A DNA stretch of 64,000 bases from assembly GCF_036327775.1 (NCBI RefSeq), contig NZ_CP109598.1, forward strand, positions 3,720,001-3,784,000, written 5' to 3'. The notes beneath the pieces were generated by a model, which was not told the DNA's origin, did no database searches, and saw only the letters and a list, made by a program, of their open reading frames with translations. This document shows positions 28,553-37,962 of the stretch, piece after piece. The stretch comes from Streptomyces sp. NBC_01498. GTDB lineage: Bacteria > Actinomycetota > Actinomycetes > Streptomycetales > Streptomycetaceae. The stretch's first letter is position 1, and every line of letters begins with the position of its first letter. The translations under genes and the position numbers were made by a program.

Positions 28553-28570
28553 ACATACCGCGCGGTATGT
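28553..28570. promoter_or_regulatory. Perfect 18-bp palindromic operator, TetR-like
   Basis: ACATACCGCGCGGTATGT is its own reverse complement. It sits 85 bases before the acyl-CoA ligase start. ACCGNNCGGT-type palindromes are typical of TetR-family repressors of fatty-acid genes. Confidence 0.75.
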
Positions 28571-28654
28571 GCGCAGAATCTCCGCAAACCTTTCTGCCCA
28601 CGCCGCGCCGCCGTCGCTCCGCGCCGGCGCCCCGGCGCCCATCGGGAGGACGCC

Positions 28655-30307
28655 GTGCTGAGCACCATGCAGGACGTACCGCTGACTGTGACCCGCATCC
28701 TGCGCCACGGGATGACCATCCACGCGACGTCGCAGGTCACCACCTGGACCGGGGAGAGCGAGCCACAGCGCCGCAGTTACGCCGAGATCGGGGCACGCGC
28801 GGCGCAGCTCGCCGGCGCCCTGCGCGACGAACTCGGCGTCACGCCCGACACCCGTGTGGCAACCCTGATGTGGAACAACGCCGAGCACGTCGAGGCGTAC
28901 TTCGCGATTCCCTCCATGGGAGCCGTCCTCCACACCCTCAATCTGCGCCTCCCGCCCGAGCAGTTGATCTGGATCGTCAACCACGCCGCCGACCGCGTCG
29001 TGATCGTGAACGGTTCCCTTCTGCCGCTTCTCGCGCCGCTGCTCCCCCATCTGCCGACCGTCGAGCACGTCGTCGTTACCGGCCCCGGTGACCGGAGCCT
29101 GCTCGCCGACGGTGACACCGCCGCCCAGGTGCACGAGTACGAGGACCTGATCGCGGGCCGCCCCACCGCGTACGACTGGCCCGAGCTGGACGAACGCGCC
29201 GCCGCCGCCATGTGCTACACCTCCGGCACGACGGGCGAGCCCAAGGGTGTCGTCTACTCGCACCGTTCGATCTATCTGCACTCGATGCAGGTCAACTCCG
29301 CCGAGTCGATGGGGCTGACCGACAAGGACACGACCCTCGTCGTCGTACCGCAGTTCCATGTGAACGCCTGGGGCCTGCCGCACGCCACCTTCATGTCGGG
29401 CATCAGCATGCTCATGCCCGACCGCTTCCTCCAGCCCGGACCGCTCGCCGACATGATCGAGCGCGAGAAGCCCTCGCACGCCGCCGCCGTGCCGACCATC
29501 TGGCAGGGACTGCTGGCCGAGGTCACCGCCAAACCGCGCGATCTGTCGTCGATGACCCGCGTCACCATCGGCGGCTCGGCCTGTCCGCCCGCGCTGATGG
29601 AGGCGTACGACAAGCTCGGCGTACGGCTCTGCCACGCCTGGGGCATGACGGAGACCTCGCCGCTCGGCACGACGTCCAACCCGCCCGCCGGACTCACCCC
29701 CGAGGAGGAGTGGCCGTACCGGGTCACCCAGGGCCGTTTCCCCGTCGGCGTCGAGGCCCGGCTGACCGGCCCCGGCGGCGACACGCTGCCGTGGGACAAC
29801 GAGTCGGCCGGTGAGCTGGAGGTGCGCGGCCCCTGGATCGCCGCCTCCTACTACGGCGGCGCCGGCGCCGAACCGCTCAAGCCCGAGGACAAGTTCAGCG
29901 AGGACGGCTGGCTGAAGACGGGCGACGTCGGCGTCATCAGCCCGGACGGCTATCTCACCCTCACCGACCGCGCGAAGGACGTCATCAAGTCGGGCGGCGA
30001 GTGGATCTCCAGCGTGGAGCTGGAGAACGCGCTGATGGCGCACCCGGACGTCGCCGAGGCCGCCGTCGTCGCCGTGCCCGACGAGAAGTGGGGCGAACGG
30101 CCGCTGGCCACCGTCGTGCTGAAGGAGGGCGCGAGCGCCGACTACGACTCGCTGAAGACCTTCCTCGCCGGGAGGATCGCCAAGTGGCAGCTGCCGGAGC
30201 GGTGGGCGGTGGTGGACGCGGTGCCGAAGACGAGCGTCGGCAAGTTCGACAAGAAGGTGATCCGGAAGCAGTACGCGGACGGGGAGCTGGACATCACCCG
30301 GCTCTGA
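28655..30307 (+). CDS. Fatty acyl-CoA ligase (AMP-forming, FadD-like)
   Basis: 550 residues from GTG with GGGAGGA 4 bases upstream. ANL-superfamily motifs: P-loop [18 protein letters not shown] near residues 187-204, [11 protein letters not shown] near 330, [18 protein letters not shown] near 420 and [12 protein letters not shown] near 530 with the catalytic Lys. It activates medium- or long-chain fatty acids to acyl-CoA through an acyl-adenylate. Likely controlled by the palindrome at 28553-28570. Convergent with the giant sensor gene. Confidence 0.88.
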   Translation: MLSTMQDVPLTVTRILRHGMTIHATSQVTTWTGESEPQRRSYAEIGARAAQLAGALRDELGVTPDTRVATLMWNNAEHVEAYFAIPSMGAVLHTLNLRLPPEQLIWIVNHAADRVVIVNGSLLPLLAPLLPHLPTVEHVVVTGPGDRSLLADGDTAAQVHEYEDLIAGRPTAYDWPELDERAAAAMCYTSGTTGEPKGVVYSHRSIYLHSMQVNSAESMGLTDKDTTLVVVPQFHVNAWGLPHATFMSGISMLMPDRFLQPGPLADMIEREKPSHAAAVPTIWQGLLAEVTAKPRDLSSMTRVTIGGSACPPALMEAYDKLGVRLCHAWGMTETSPLGTTSNPPAGLTPEEEWPYRVTQGRFPVGVEARLTGPGGDTLPWDNESAGELEVRGPWIAASYYGGAGAEPLKPEDKFSEDGWLKTGDVGVISPDGYLTLTDRAKDVIKSGGEWISSVELENALMAHPDVAEAAVVAVPDEKWGERPLATVVLKEGASADYDSLKTFLAGRIAKWQLPERWAVVDAVPKTSVGKFDKKVIRKQYADGELDITRL

Positions 30308-30325
30308 GACCGGGCTCCGGACGTC

Positions 30326-30360
30326 GCACCAACCGACCCTCGGGGAGGGTCAGTTGGTGC
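30326..30360. terminator. Bidirectional terminator between acyl-CoA ligase and sensor genes
   Basis: Arms 30326-30341 and 30345-30360 pair in 15 of 16 positions around a GGG loop. The right arm includes the sensor gene's stop codon. Confidence 0.8.
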
Positions 30361-33300
30361 CGATCTTCGCGAGCAGTTCGACGATCCGGGCCTGTACGTC
30401 CTCGCTCGTGGAGCGTTCGGCGAGGAAGAGCACCGTCTCGCCGGAGGAGAGCTGCGGCAGTTCGGCGCGGTCGATGCCGGTGGAGGTGTAGACGACCAGC
30501 GGCGTCCGGTTCAACTGGCCGTTCGCCCGCAGCCAGTCGATGATGCCCGCGCGCCGGCGCCGTACCTGCATCAGGTCCATGACCACCAGGTTCGGCCGCA
30601 TCTGGCTCGCCAGCGTGACCGCGTCGCTGTCCGTCCCGGCGCGCGCCACCTGCATGCCGCGGCGTTCCAGCGTCGCCGTCAGCGCGAGCGCGATCTCCTC
30701 GCTCTCCTCGATCAACAGCACGCGCGACGGGTGCTGTTCGCTGTCGCGCGGGGCCAGGGCCTTGAGGAGTACGGCGGGGTCGGCGCCGTACGCCTCCTCG
30801 CGCGTCGCCTGCCCGAGCCCGGCCGTCACCAGAACCGGCACCTCGGCCGCGACGGCGGCCTGGCGCAGCGACTGGAGTGCGGTACGGGTGATCGGGCCGG
30901 TCAGCGGGTCCACGAACAGTGCCGCGGGGAAGGCGGCGATCTGCGCGTCGACCTCCTCGCGGGAGTGCACGATCACCGGACGGTAGCCGCGGTCGCTCAG
31001 GGCCTGCTGGGTGGAGACGTCGGGGGCGGGCCAGACCAGCAGCCGGCGCGGGTTGTCCAGCGGCTCGGGGGGCAGTTCGTCGTCGACGGGCCGGGGCTGG
31101 GGGCGGTTGGCGACCTCGACCGCGCCGCCGGGCCCGTCCAGCGGCTGAGGTCCTTCGGCGCCGTCGTCCGGGGCCCCTATGGCGTAGGCGCGGCCCTCGG
31201 AGTGGGGGCCGTGGCCGAGTGAGCCGCCCTGGCCGCCGTGGGAAGGACCGGACGGGCCGGACGGACCGTTGGGGGGTGCGGGGGCGGTGCCACCGGGGGC
31301 GGGCGCGGAGCCCGTACCCGCTCCGGCGCGACCGTCGGCGCGTACGCCGGTACGGGCATCGGCGTGCGCCTCGGACCTGGTGTCGGGGGTGGCGTCGTCC
31401 GGCTCCTGCGGTGCGGACAGCCTGCGCCGGCGGCCCGCGCCGAGCGTCTGGTTCTGCTGCTTGGTGATCTGCTGCGAGAAGGGCACGCCCTGCCCGAGCG
31501 TCCGGACACTGAACGCCCGTCCCTGCGTGGAGTCCGCCGGAACCGGCTCCTCCTCCGGCATCGGCTGGGCCGGGGGCAGCGGCTGCGCCACGCGGGCCTC
31601 GCCCGGCCCGCTCCCGGCGGCCGTACCGGCGACACCGGCCGCACCTTCCGCACCGGCCGTCTCCGGGGCGGAGCCTCCGCCGTCCTGGGCGTGCTCCGGC
31701 GCGTTCGCGTGTCCGCCCGCATGGGCGGCGTGGGCGTGCGGGTTCGCGTGTCCGTTCTCGGCCTGCGGTACGGCTCCGGGCACCGGCCACGACGGCTGGG
31801 CACCGGGAGTGCCGACCACTCCGGTCGCGTCCGGCATCACGCCGACCGCCGAGGCCGTCGGCATGGCGGGCGCCCAGCTGTTGGGGTCCACGGGGGCGGA
31901 GGGGGCGGGCATGCCGCCCGGGGCCTCCGGCGTGAGCGCCCGGCGCGGGGGACCGGCGTGCGCCGGAGCGCTCGTACCGGCACGGCGCTGGTCCGTCGCC
32001 GGTGCCGTGATCGGATGCGGCTTCAGCGGGGTGTGATCCGCGTGAGGGTCCGACCGTACGGACTCGTGCCGCTCCGCCGGTGAGGTGCCCTGCCCGCCCG
32101 GTCCGCCCCGGGGGCCGGGCACCGGAGCGCGGTCGGCGTCGGCGGGCGGGAGCGCGAACTGTGCGCGGGCGGGCGCGGCCTCACCGGCGGGCGCCTGCGC
32201 GGGCGCGGGCCGCTGCTGAGTAGGCGCCAGCGCACGCCGGGGCCGGCGAACGGCCGGTTGCCCTTGGGCGGGCACGGGGTGCCCCGCCTGCGGAGGCACC
32301 GGGGCCTGCGGGGCGGTGCCCGCCGAGGAGGGTCCGGAGGGCAGGGCCGGGAGGGCGTTCTGGCCGCCGTGCCGGGCCCGGCGGCCCGTACCGGCCGCCT
32401 GCTGCGCGGGGTGCGGTACGCCGCCGGGCGGCACCGCCTGGCCGAGCGCCGCGCGCCCGGTCGGGTGCGCGCCCTCGGCGGCCGTCACGACCGACCCCTC
32501 GGAAGGAACGGGCGCGACGGCGGGGGTGTTCCGGGACACGGGAGGCACCTGGGACGTGGGAGGCACAGGGGACGCGGGGGCCACCGGGGAGCCGGCCACC
32601 GCGAGTTCGGCGCCCGGTCCGGCCCCGGCTCCGGCCGCGCTCTCCGCCGGACTGGGCCGGCCGCGCCTGCGGCCCGTACCCCCGCCGGGAACACCTCCGC
32701 CGATGCTCTCGCCCGGAACCGAGCCCGCAACCGCACCCGAAGCCGAGCCCGCAATCGCACCCGAAGCCGAGCCCGGTCCCGCGCCCGTAACCGCGTCCGA
32801 ACCCTGGTCCGTGCCGGATCCGTCGGAACCGCCGTTCCCTGGAGCCGCCTCCGGCCTGGCCCGCCGCCGCCCCGTCGGCTCCGCGGGCTCCTCACCCGGA
32901 GCCCCCAGGAACGCGTCCGTGGACGACCGCCGCGCCCGCCGCCGCCCGCCGCCAGGCCGGCCGGAATCGCCGGCCGCCTCGGCCACCGGCTCCTGCTGCG
33001 CGGGCGCCTGACCCTCCTCGGGCGCGGGCGGATGGAACGTGCCCGACCCCTCCCCGAGCGGTACTTCGAGCACGTACGCGCTGCCGCCCATGCCCGGCAT
33101 CTCGTGCGTCTGCAACACGCCGCCGTGCGCCCGTACGATCCCGCGCACGATCGGCTCGTGCACCGGATCGCCGCCCGCGAACGGCCCGCGCACCTCGATC
33201 CGTACGACATCCCCGCGCTGCGCCGCCGCGACCACGATCGTGGAATCCACGTATCCGCCGCCCGCGACCACCCGCGTCCGGCCCGTCGAGTCGACCCCCG

Positions 33301-34723
33301 CCACGTCCGCCGTGAGGTGCGCGAGCGCCGTCGCCAGCCGTACCGGGTCGACCTCCGCCTCGATCGGCGGCGCGTGCACCGCGAACTGCGCCCGGCCCGG
33401 ACCGATCAGCTCGATCGCGCCCTCGACACCGGCGGCAACGACCCCGTCGAGCAGCACCTTGACCTTGGTCAGCGACTCCAGGCCCTCGTCGAGCCGCTGG
33501 TAGCCGAGGACGTTGTCCACCAGCGTCGTCATCCGCGCGTAGCCCGCCGCGAGATGGTGCAGCATCTGGTTGGCCTCGGGCCACAGTTGCCCGGCCGGGT
33601 CGGCGGCGAGCGTCGACAGCTCACCGCGCAGCTCCTCCAGCGGGCCGCGCAGCGCGCCGCCCAGCACGGCCGTCAGCTGGTGATGACGGCGGGCCGTGTC
33701 GTCGTACCGCTCCGCCAGCTCCTCGATCTCGGCCGCGTAACGGTCACTGCGGTCCGCGAGTTCGGCGGTGTGCCGCTCGACGGCCTCGGCCAGCTCCGCC
33801 TCATGGCGTTCGACGGTCTCGGTCATCTGCGCCTCGTGACGCTCGACCGCCTCCTTGAGCTCCGCCGCGTGCCGCGCTGCGGTCTGCTGGGCCTCGCTGG
33901 TGTGCGCCTCGACCAGTTCCTCGTAAGGCCGCCGGTCGGTGAACGTCATCACCGCGCCGACCAGCTGCTCCCCGTCCCGTACGGGCGCGGTGGTCAGGTC
34001 GACGGGAACCTGCTTGCCGTTCTTGGCCCACAGCACCTGCCCGCGCACCCGGTGCTTGCGGCCCGACCTGAGGGTGTCGGCGAGGGGCGACTCGTCGTAC
34101 GGGAACGGCTCGCCGTCCGCGCGCGAGTGCAGGATCAGCGGGTGCAGCTCCCGGCCGCCGAGATCGGTGGCCCGGAAGCCGAGGATCTGCGCGGCGGCGG
34201 GGTTCACGAGAACGACGCGGCCGTCGGTGTCCGTACCGACGACGCCCTCGGCGGCGGCCCGCAGGATCATCTCGGTCTGCCGCTGCGAACGTGCCAGCTC
34301 GGCCTCGGTGTCCACGGTCCCGGAGAGATCGCGGACGACGAGCATCAGCAATTCGTCGCCGGTGTAGTTGTGCAGGTCGTTGTACGCCTGCCGGCCGTCC
34401 TCCAGATTGGCGCTGGTGACCTCGACGGGGAACTCGGTGCCGTCGGTACGCCGCGCGACCATCCGGGTCGGCTTCGTGAGACCGCGCTCGTCGGCCGCCT
34501 CCGGGCGGCGCATCGAACCGGGGATCAGGCGCGGGTCGAACTCCGGCAGGAGATCGAGCAGACCGCGCCCGACCAGGGCCGTACCGGGAGTCTCGAAGGT
34601 TTCGAGGGCAATGGTGTTCGCGTTGACGACGGTGCCGTTGCTGTTGACGAGCACCAGCCCGTCGGGAAGCGCGTCAAGTATCGCCGCGAGGCGAGCAGCG
34701 CCTCGGGATGGCCTGCTGCTCAC
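30350..34723 (-). CDS. Giant PAS / degenerate histidine kinase / double receiver protein
   Basis: 1457 residues from GTG (GGGAGGA 9 bases upstream). Order: PAS 1 (ILDALPDGLVLVNSNGTVV, about 15-130), PAS 2 (MILRAAAEGVVGTDTDGRVV, about 145-280), coiled coil with ERHEAEL repeats (about 280-340), a DHp-like helix where the H-box reads LGGALRGPLEELRG, without the phosphorylatable His, then an ATPase-like domain whose N-box (RLATALAHLTADVAG) lacks Asn. A 600-residue Pro/Ala/Gly disordered linker follows. At the end are two receiver-like domains: one with LFVDPLTG and a second with LLIEESEE and VVMDLM. It therefore looks like a pseudokinase scaffold rather than an active kinase. Its partner and signal are unknown. 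Confidence 0.82.
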   Translation of the reverse strand: MSSRPSRGAARLAAILDALPDGLVLVNSNGTVVNANTIALETFETPGTALVGRGLLDLLPEFDPRLIPGSMRRPEAADERGLTKPTRMVARRTDGTEFPVEVTSANLEDGRQAYNDLHNYTGDELLMLVVRDLSGTVDTEAELARSQRQTEMILRAAAEGVVGTDTDGRVVLVNPAAAQILGFRATDLGGRELHPLILHSRADGEPFPYDESPLADTLRSGRKHRVRGQVLWAKNGKQVPVDLTTAPVRDGEQLVGAVMTFTDRRPYEELVEAHTSEAQQTAARHAAELKEAVERHEAQMTETVERHEAELAEAVERHTAELADRSDRYAAEIEELAERYDDTARRHHQLTAVLGGALRGPLEELRGELSTLAADPAGQLWPEANQMLHHLAAGYARMTTLVDNVLGYQRLDEGLESLTKVKVLLDGVVAAGVEGAIELIGPGRAQFAVHAPPIEAEVDPVRLATALAHLTADVAGVDSTGRTRVVAGGGYVDSTIVVAAAQRGDVVRIEVRGPFAGGDPVHEPIVRGIVRAHGGVLQTHEMPGMGGSAYVLEVPLGEGSGTFHPPAPEEGQAPAQQEPVAEAAGDSGRPGGGRRRARRSSTDAFLGAPGEEPAEPTGRRRARPEAAPGNGGSDGSGTDQGSDAVTGAGPGSASGAIAGSASGAVAGSVPGESIGGGVPGGGTGRRRGRPSPAESAAGAGAGPGAELAVAGSPVAPASPVPPTSQVPPVSRNTPAVAPVPSEGSVVTAAEGAHPTGRAALGQAVPPGGVPHPAQQAAGTGRRARHGGQNALPALPSGPSSAGTAPQAPVPPQAGHPVPAQGQPAVRRPRRALAPTQQRPAPAQAPAGEAAPARAQFALPPADADRAPVPGPRGGPGGQGTSPAERHESVRSDPHADHTPLKPHPITAPATDQRRAGTSAPAHAGPPRRALTPEAPGGMPAPSAPVDPNSWAPAMPTASAVGVMPDATGVVGTPGAQPSWPVPGAVPQAENGHANPHAHAAHAGGHANAPEHAQDGGGSAPETAGAEGAAGVAGTAAGSGPGEARVAQPLPPAQPMPEEEPVPADSTQGRAFSVRTLGQGVPFSQQITKQQNQTLGAGRRRRLSAPQEPDDATPDTRSEAHADARTGVRADGRAGAGTGSAPAPGGTAPAPPNGPSGPSGPSHGGQGGSLGHGPHSEGRAYAIGAPDDGAEGPQPLDGPGGAVEVANRPQPRPVDDELPPEPLDNPRRLLVWPAPDVSTQQALSDRGYRPVIVHSREEVDAQIAAFPAALFVDPLTGPITRTALQSLRQAAVAAEVPVLVTAGLGQATREEAYGADPAVLLKALAPRDSEQHPSRVLLIEESEEIALALTATLERRGMQVARAGTDSDAVTLASQMRPNLVVMDLMQVRRRRAGIIDWLRANGQLNRTPLVVYTSTGIDRAELPQLSSGETVLFLAERSTSEDVQARIVELLAKIGTN

Positions 34724-35116
34724 GACGACGCTTCCTCCCTGACCCACTGCACCTTGCGGACGGCCGGTCCCATCTTGCCCCTCGGATTCTCAGCCTGTCA
34801 CTGAAGGGAGTCTAAGGGCTGGGAGCGGGGGCGGAGCAGCGGATGAGGGGGAGCTCTCACCAAGGTTGTGTACGAAGGCGGTACGCACCCCCCTGCGCAC
34901 CGCGCGTGCCCCGCCCACGCCCGGCGCGCGCGCCGGGCGGCCCGCGCGTATGCCCGCTGCCCGCGCCCTGCGCTCCGGGCCCCGCGTCCCGGCGCGGTCG
35001 TGAGGACAGGGGCGGGGCGTACGCGGGCCCAGCCCCGGCCGCAGGCGTGCGCGGATCCAGCCCCAGTCACGGGCGTGCGCGGATCCAGCCCCAGGGACGG
35101 CGGGGTGTACGGGAAC
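34724..35116. other. Intergenic region with tandem repeats
   Basis: About 390 bases upstream of the sensor gene and after the subtilisin-inhibitor stop. It should hold the sensor promoter, which I could not assign. The right part contains 28-bp-period repeats. Confidence 0.5.
35044..35094. repeat. 28-bp-period tandem repeat
   Basis: A 23-bp unit beginning GGCGTGCGCGGATCCAGCC occurs at 35044-35066 and 35072-35094, with diverged copies on both sides. Confidence 0.7.
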
Positions 35117-35575
35117 TCAGCCCCGGGCGGACGGGAGCACGGGGACGAGGTTCTGCCAGCGGGAGATCTCGCAGCCGTTCTTATGGCTGAAGGTCGCGTC
35201 GATGTTCCGCCCCTGCCACGTTCCGGTGATCCGGGCGGTCGCGGGCCCGCCCATCTGCATGGTGCACATCTGGCCCTCGGGCACCGGCGCGAAGGGGTCC
35301 CCGCCCTCGGCGGCGATCTCGTCCAGCCGCGCGCAGGCGGACCTGGCGTCGGCGTGCGTACCGCCGGCGGGCGCGCAGCTCAGCTCGTACGTCCCGTCGG
35401 CGCGGGCGACGCCCGTGTTGGCGACGGTCACGATCAGCCGGTCCTCCTGCTCCAGGAAGGAAGGCAGGGGCAGCGGCAGCGGAGAGGCGATCGCGGTGGG
35501 GGCGAGGGTGACGGCGGCGAGCGAGACGGCGAGGGCGGCGGTGGCGATGGCGGTGAGCGAGGGACGACGCGACAC
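35117..35575 (-). CDS. Subtilisin inhibitor (SSI family)
   Basis: 152 residues from GTG with AGGAG 5 bases upstream. Signal peptide (SLTAIATAALAVSLAAVTLAPTAIA) then the mature SSI domain: DRLIVTVANTGVARADGTYELSCAPAGG, the reactive loop MCTMQMGGP and the end NGCEISRWQNLVPVLPS. Four Cys make the two conserved disulfides. By alignment with the SSI loop CPM-VY the P1 residue is Met, which predicts subtilisin-like targets rather than trypsin. SSI proteins are secreted abundantly and restrain the cell's own proteases before sporulation. Confidence 0.92.
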   Translation of the reverse strand: MSRRPSLTAIATAALAVSLAAVTLAPTAIASPLPLPLPSFLEQEDRLIVTVANTGVARADGTYELSCAPAGGTHADARSACARLDEIAAEGGDPFAPVPEGQMCTMQMGGPATARITGTWQGRNIDATFSHKNGCEISRWQNLVPVLPSARG

Positions 35576-35761
35576 GTGAGCTCCTGACGGCAGATGATTC
35601 CGGGGGCCCGACGGTGCGCGCCCGGTATCACTAACGCCCGGGAGGCCGACTCGTTGCGCGCCGGCACGGGGCGCACGGGCGCATGAGCGCGAAGAAGTGC
35701 TTTGCCCTGCGGGCTTCCCGCCTAGTACCGTGGGCGGCGATTGGTGACACCGCACTCGGCT

Positions 35762-35778
35762 GTGTCATCATCTGACAC
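35762..35778. promoter_or_regulatory. GTGTCA-N5-TGACAC inverted repeat
   Basis: Perfect 6-bp arms around TCATC, 187 bases upstream of the subtilisin inhibitor start and 29 bases before tRNA-Ser(GCU). Possible operator for either. Confidence 0.5.
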
Positions 35779-35806
35779 GCACCACCCGCGCCCGCGCGGG
35801 TGTGCT

Positions 35807-35897
35807 GGAGGCGTCGCCTAGTCCGGTCTATGGCGCCGCACTGCTAATGCGGTTTGGGACTTAAATCCCATCGAGGGTTCAAATCCCTCCGCCTCCG
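35807..35897 (+). tRNA. tRNA-Ser(GCU)
   Basis: 91 bases. Acceptor GGAGGCG with CGCCTCC, discriminator G; anticodon arm CGCACTGCTAATGCG gives GCT; long variable arm; T-loop GGTTCAAATCC. Confidence 0.95.
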
Positions 35898-35908
35898 CGC
35901 ACCGATCA

Positions 35909-35939
35909 CCGAAGCCTCGGCCACCGGCCGGGGCTTCGG
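35909..35939 (+). terminator. Terminator after tRNA-Ser(GCU)
   Basis: 14-bp stem (35909-35922 with 35926-35939, one G-T pair), 3-base loop. Confidence 0.75.
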
Positions 35940-36096
35940 CCGTTACCGACCACTGCGCCGACCGCCACTCGGGCAGCTTTCGGGAAGTTTCCGCAGCTCA
36001 GACGCGGTCCGGCCAATGGATTTCACCTGGCGCCGCAGGTCATGTAATGTTGTTCTCGCAACGGAGACGGGCCCAAAAAGCCCGGTAGCACACCAA

Positions 36097-36169
36097 GCAC
36101 TCGTAGCTTAACGGATAGAGCATCTGACTACGGATCAGAAGGTTGCAGGTTCGAATCCTGCCGAGTGCA
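36097..36169 (+). tRNA. tRNA-Arg(ACG)
   Basis: 73 bases. Acceptor GCACTCG with CGAGTGC, discriminator A; anticodon loop CTACGGA gives ACG, read as ICG after TadA editing; T-loop GGTTCGAATCC. The tadA gene is in the same window. Confidence 0.96.
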
Positions 36170-36179
36170 CAGCAGGCGA

Positions 36180-36209
36180 GAGGCCCCGTGGAGGAATCCA
36201 CGGGGCCTC
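36180..36209 (+). terminator. Terminator after tRNA-Arg
   Basis: Perfect 13-bp arms GAGGCCCCGTGGA (36180-36192) and TCCACGGGGCCTC (36197-36209), 4-base loop. Confidence 0.85.
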
Positions 36210-36807
36210 CGGCGTATGCCATGACCGCAGGGCGCGGTCGCGCACCCGGGTGGCGGAGCCACTCGCCGGTGGTGTGCGGTCGGCCGGGGGTACGCCCGTG
36301 GGGATGGCGATTCCGCGAGTCAACTCCTCCAGGCGCACTGCCGACTTCGTGATTGTGTGCGCCCCACGAGCGAGGTGGCGGGTGCACGGTCCAGGCCGCG
36401 CGGCCGGCGGGCGTCTCGCCTCGTGCGCTTGCCCGTGGTCCGGCTCGAGGTGCTCAGAGCCAATGCAGTCGCAATCGGGGCGTTTTGGATATTCCCGCCA
36501 AGGTCGGCCCCGGAAGGGTCGTCGGCTCGGGTGCGTAAGGCCGGTCGGTGCGGTCTGCTCGGTCCAGGAGGAGTCCTCCCGCATCGCCGTTCAGTCCTCC
36601 GGTGGCGGCCGGGCGTCCGAAGGCCGGTCGAGCCGGCGGGGTTCGCGCGTCGGGCGCCGAGCGGTGCGGGCGTGGGCGGCCGTGCGGCTGGTTCCGTCGG
36701 ATCGGAGTCCACTGCGGATCGTCGCGCCGGTCGAAGAATTCCCGGACCAAGTGCACGATCTGCCCCTATCCTTTTCGGTGACCGGCGGCGACGACACAGG
36801 GGGCGGA
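36210..36807. other. Gene-poor region behind tRNA-Arg
   Basis: About 600 bases of mixed composition. Open frames exist on both strands but none resembles a known protein. Its position directly 3' of a tRNA and before a damaged accessory gene suggests a decayed insertion. Confidence 0.45.
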
Positions 36808-37769
36808 ATGGAGCCGACCGAGGAATCTGGCGCACCAGCCTGGGGGCAGCTCAGGGCCGGGCTCACCATTGATGCCTTGCGGGAGGCGGTGGAAAAGTCC
36901 GGCTACCCTCTTCAGAGCACCATATTTCAGCTGCTTCAGCAGAATTTCAAGGTGCAGCAGGAATGGGGATTCAGGGATCGGATCTCGGGAGACATGCGAT
37001 CGATCTGGTCGCCACAAGGGAACTGTCCCAGCCCGCCCCCGAAGAGTCCCGCATTCGACCGACTCTGACCGTGATGATCGAATGCAAGCAGTCGGATCTC
37101 CCGTACGTCTTCTTTTCGACCAGTTCGGCGCCCTGGCGACTGGATCTCCCCACGGTGTGCGGCCTGGGAGCCCAAGAGGTGGTCGTCACGACAGACAGCA
37201 ATCCCACGTCCTGGCATTTTTCCGCCATGGAGGCCCTGGATCTCACCGGACATTCGTTTCACGGGGTCGAAGGGTTTTCGATCGTAAGCAAGTGTGCGAG
37301 GAAGGGGCCGCGCCTCGAACTCTCGGGCACCGACGCCTACAACGGCATAGTCATGCCACTCATCAGCGCCACGACTCACTTCATCGAAGCTTCGCGACCA
37401 CCGTCGACCGCCCATTGGTTCGATGCCTATCTGGTCTGCGCGGTTGCCGTCGTGGACGCGCCGATGATTGTCACTACGAATGGCCCCTCCGGCCTCGAGC
37501 TCGAAGCCAGGCCATGGTGCAGGCTCTTCCGGCACGAGCCCAAGGACTACGGCGAGTTCTTAGGAGAAGTGGGAAGGCACCTCGCGGTCGACGTCGTCCA
37601 CAAGGACTTCGCCGCCCAGTACTTCACCGACCACTTGCTGCCGTTCGCTGAGTACTTCTCCGCAGGGGCTTTGCGGAACAATGAAGTCCTCGCCACCGGC
37701 CAGGGGTTCATCGCAGGGCACGAGTTTGACCTCTCCGCGGGTCTCAGGGACTTCTTGCAACCCAAGTAA
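36808..37769 (+). pseudogene. Frameshifted PD-(D/E)XK-like protein gene
   Basis: Two frames carry one protein. Frame 1 runs from ATG 36808 (GGGGG ribosome site), with an N-terminal helical part WGQLRAGLTIDALREAVEKS, TIFQLLQQNFKVQQEWGFRD, to GDMRSI. Frame 2 continues IDLVATREL, LTVMIECKQSDLPYVFF and about 200 more residues ending DLSAGLRDFLQPK. The join lies at GATCGATC (36998-37005): one more GATC would restore a continuous ...DMRSIDLVATREL.... Asp in IDLVA and the E-x-K of IECKQS fit a PD-(D/E)XK nuclease fold; this is inference. AT content is higher than in neighbours. It may be a real mutation or a sequencing error. Confidence 0.65.
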
Positions 37770-37962
37770 GTCCGAGCCGGAGCCCACACAGCCCGCCGGA
37801 GCGGCCGGCACCGTTTCGGGTTCGAGCCGACGAGGGCACGTGGGGTGGTGCTGTTCCCTCCACCGGCGTGGCTGGGGCTACGGAAAGCGGAGCTGTGCCT
37901 AACTCTCTGTCAGGAACGCGAGAGTCGCGGGCCACGGGGGGCTTTCCGGTGGAGGTTTGAGG

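Noticed and set aside
32258..34804. 848-codon plus-strand frame opposite the giant sensor gene
   Set aside because: The minus strand has PAS and receiver domains; this frame has only Arg/Gly/Leu-rich shadow sequence.
36135..36584. 149-codon minus-strand frame reading into tRNA-Arg
   Set aside because: Its end is the translated antisense of a tRNA (AGFEPATF-type artefact); no family resemblance.
36454..36756. 100-codon minus-strand frame beginning HLVREFFDRRDD with a possible AGGGG ribosome site
   Set aside because: Only the first 20 residues look protein-like, the rest is low complexity; not enough to call a gene.
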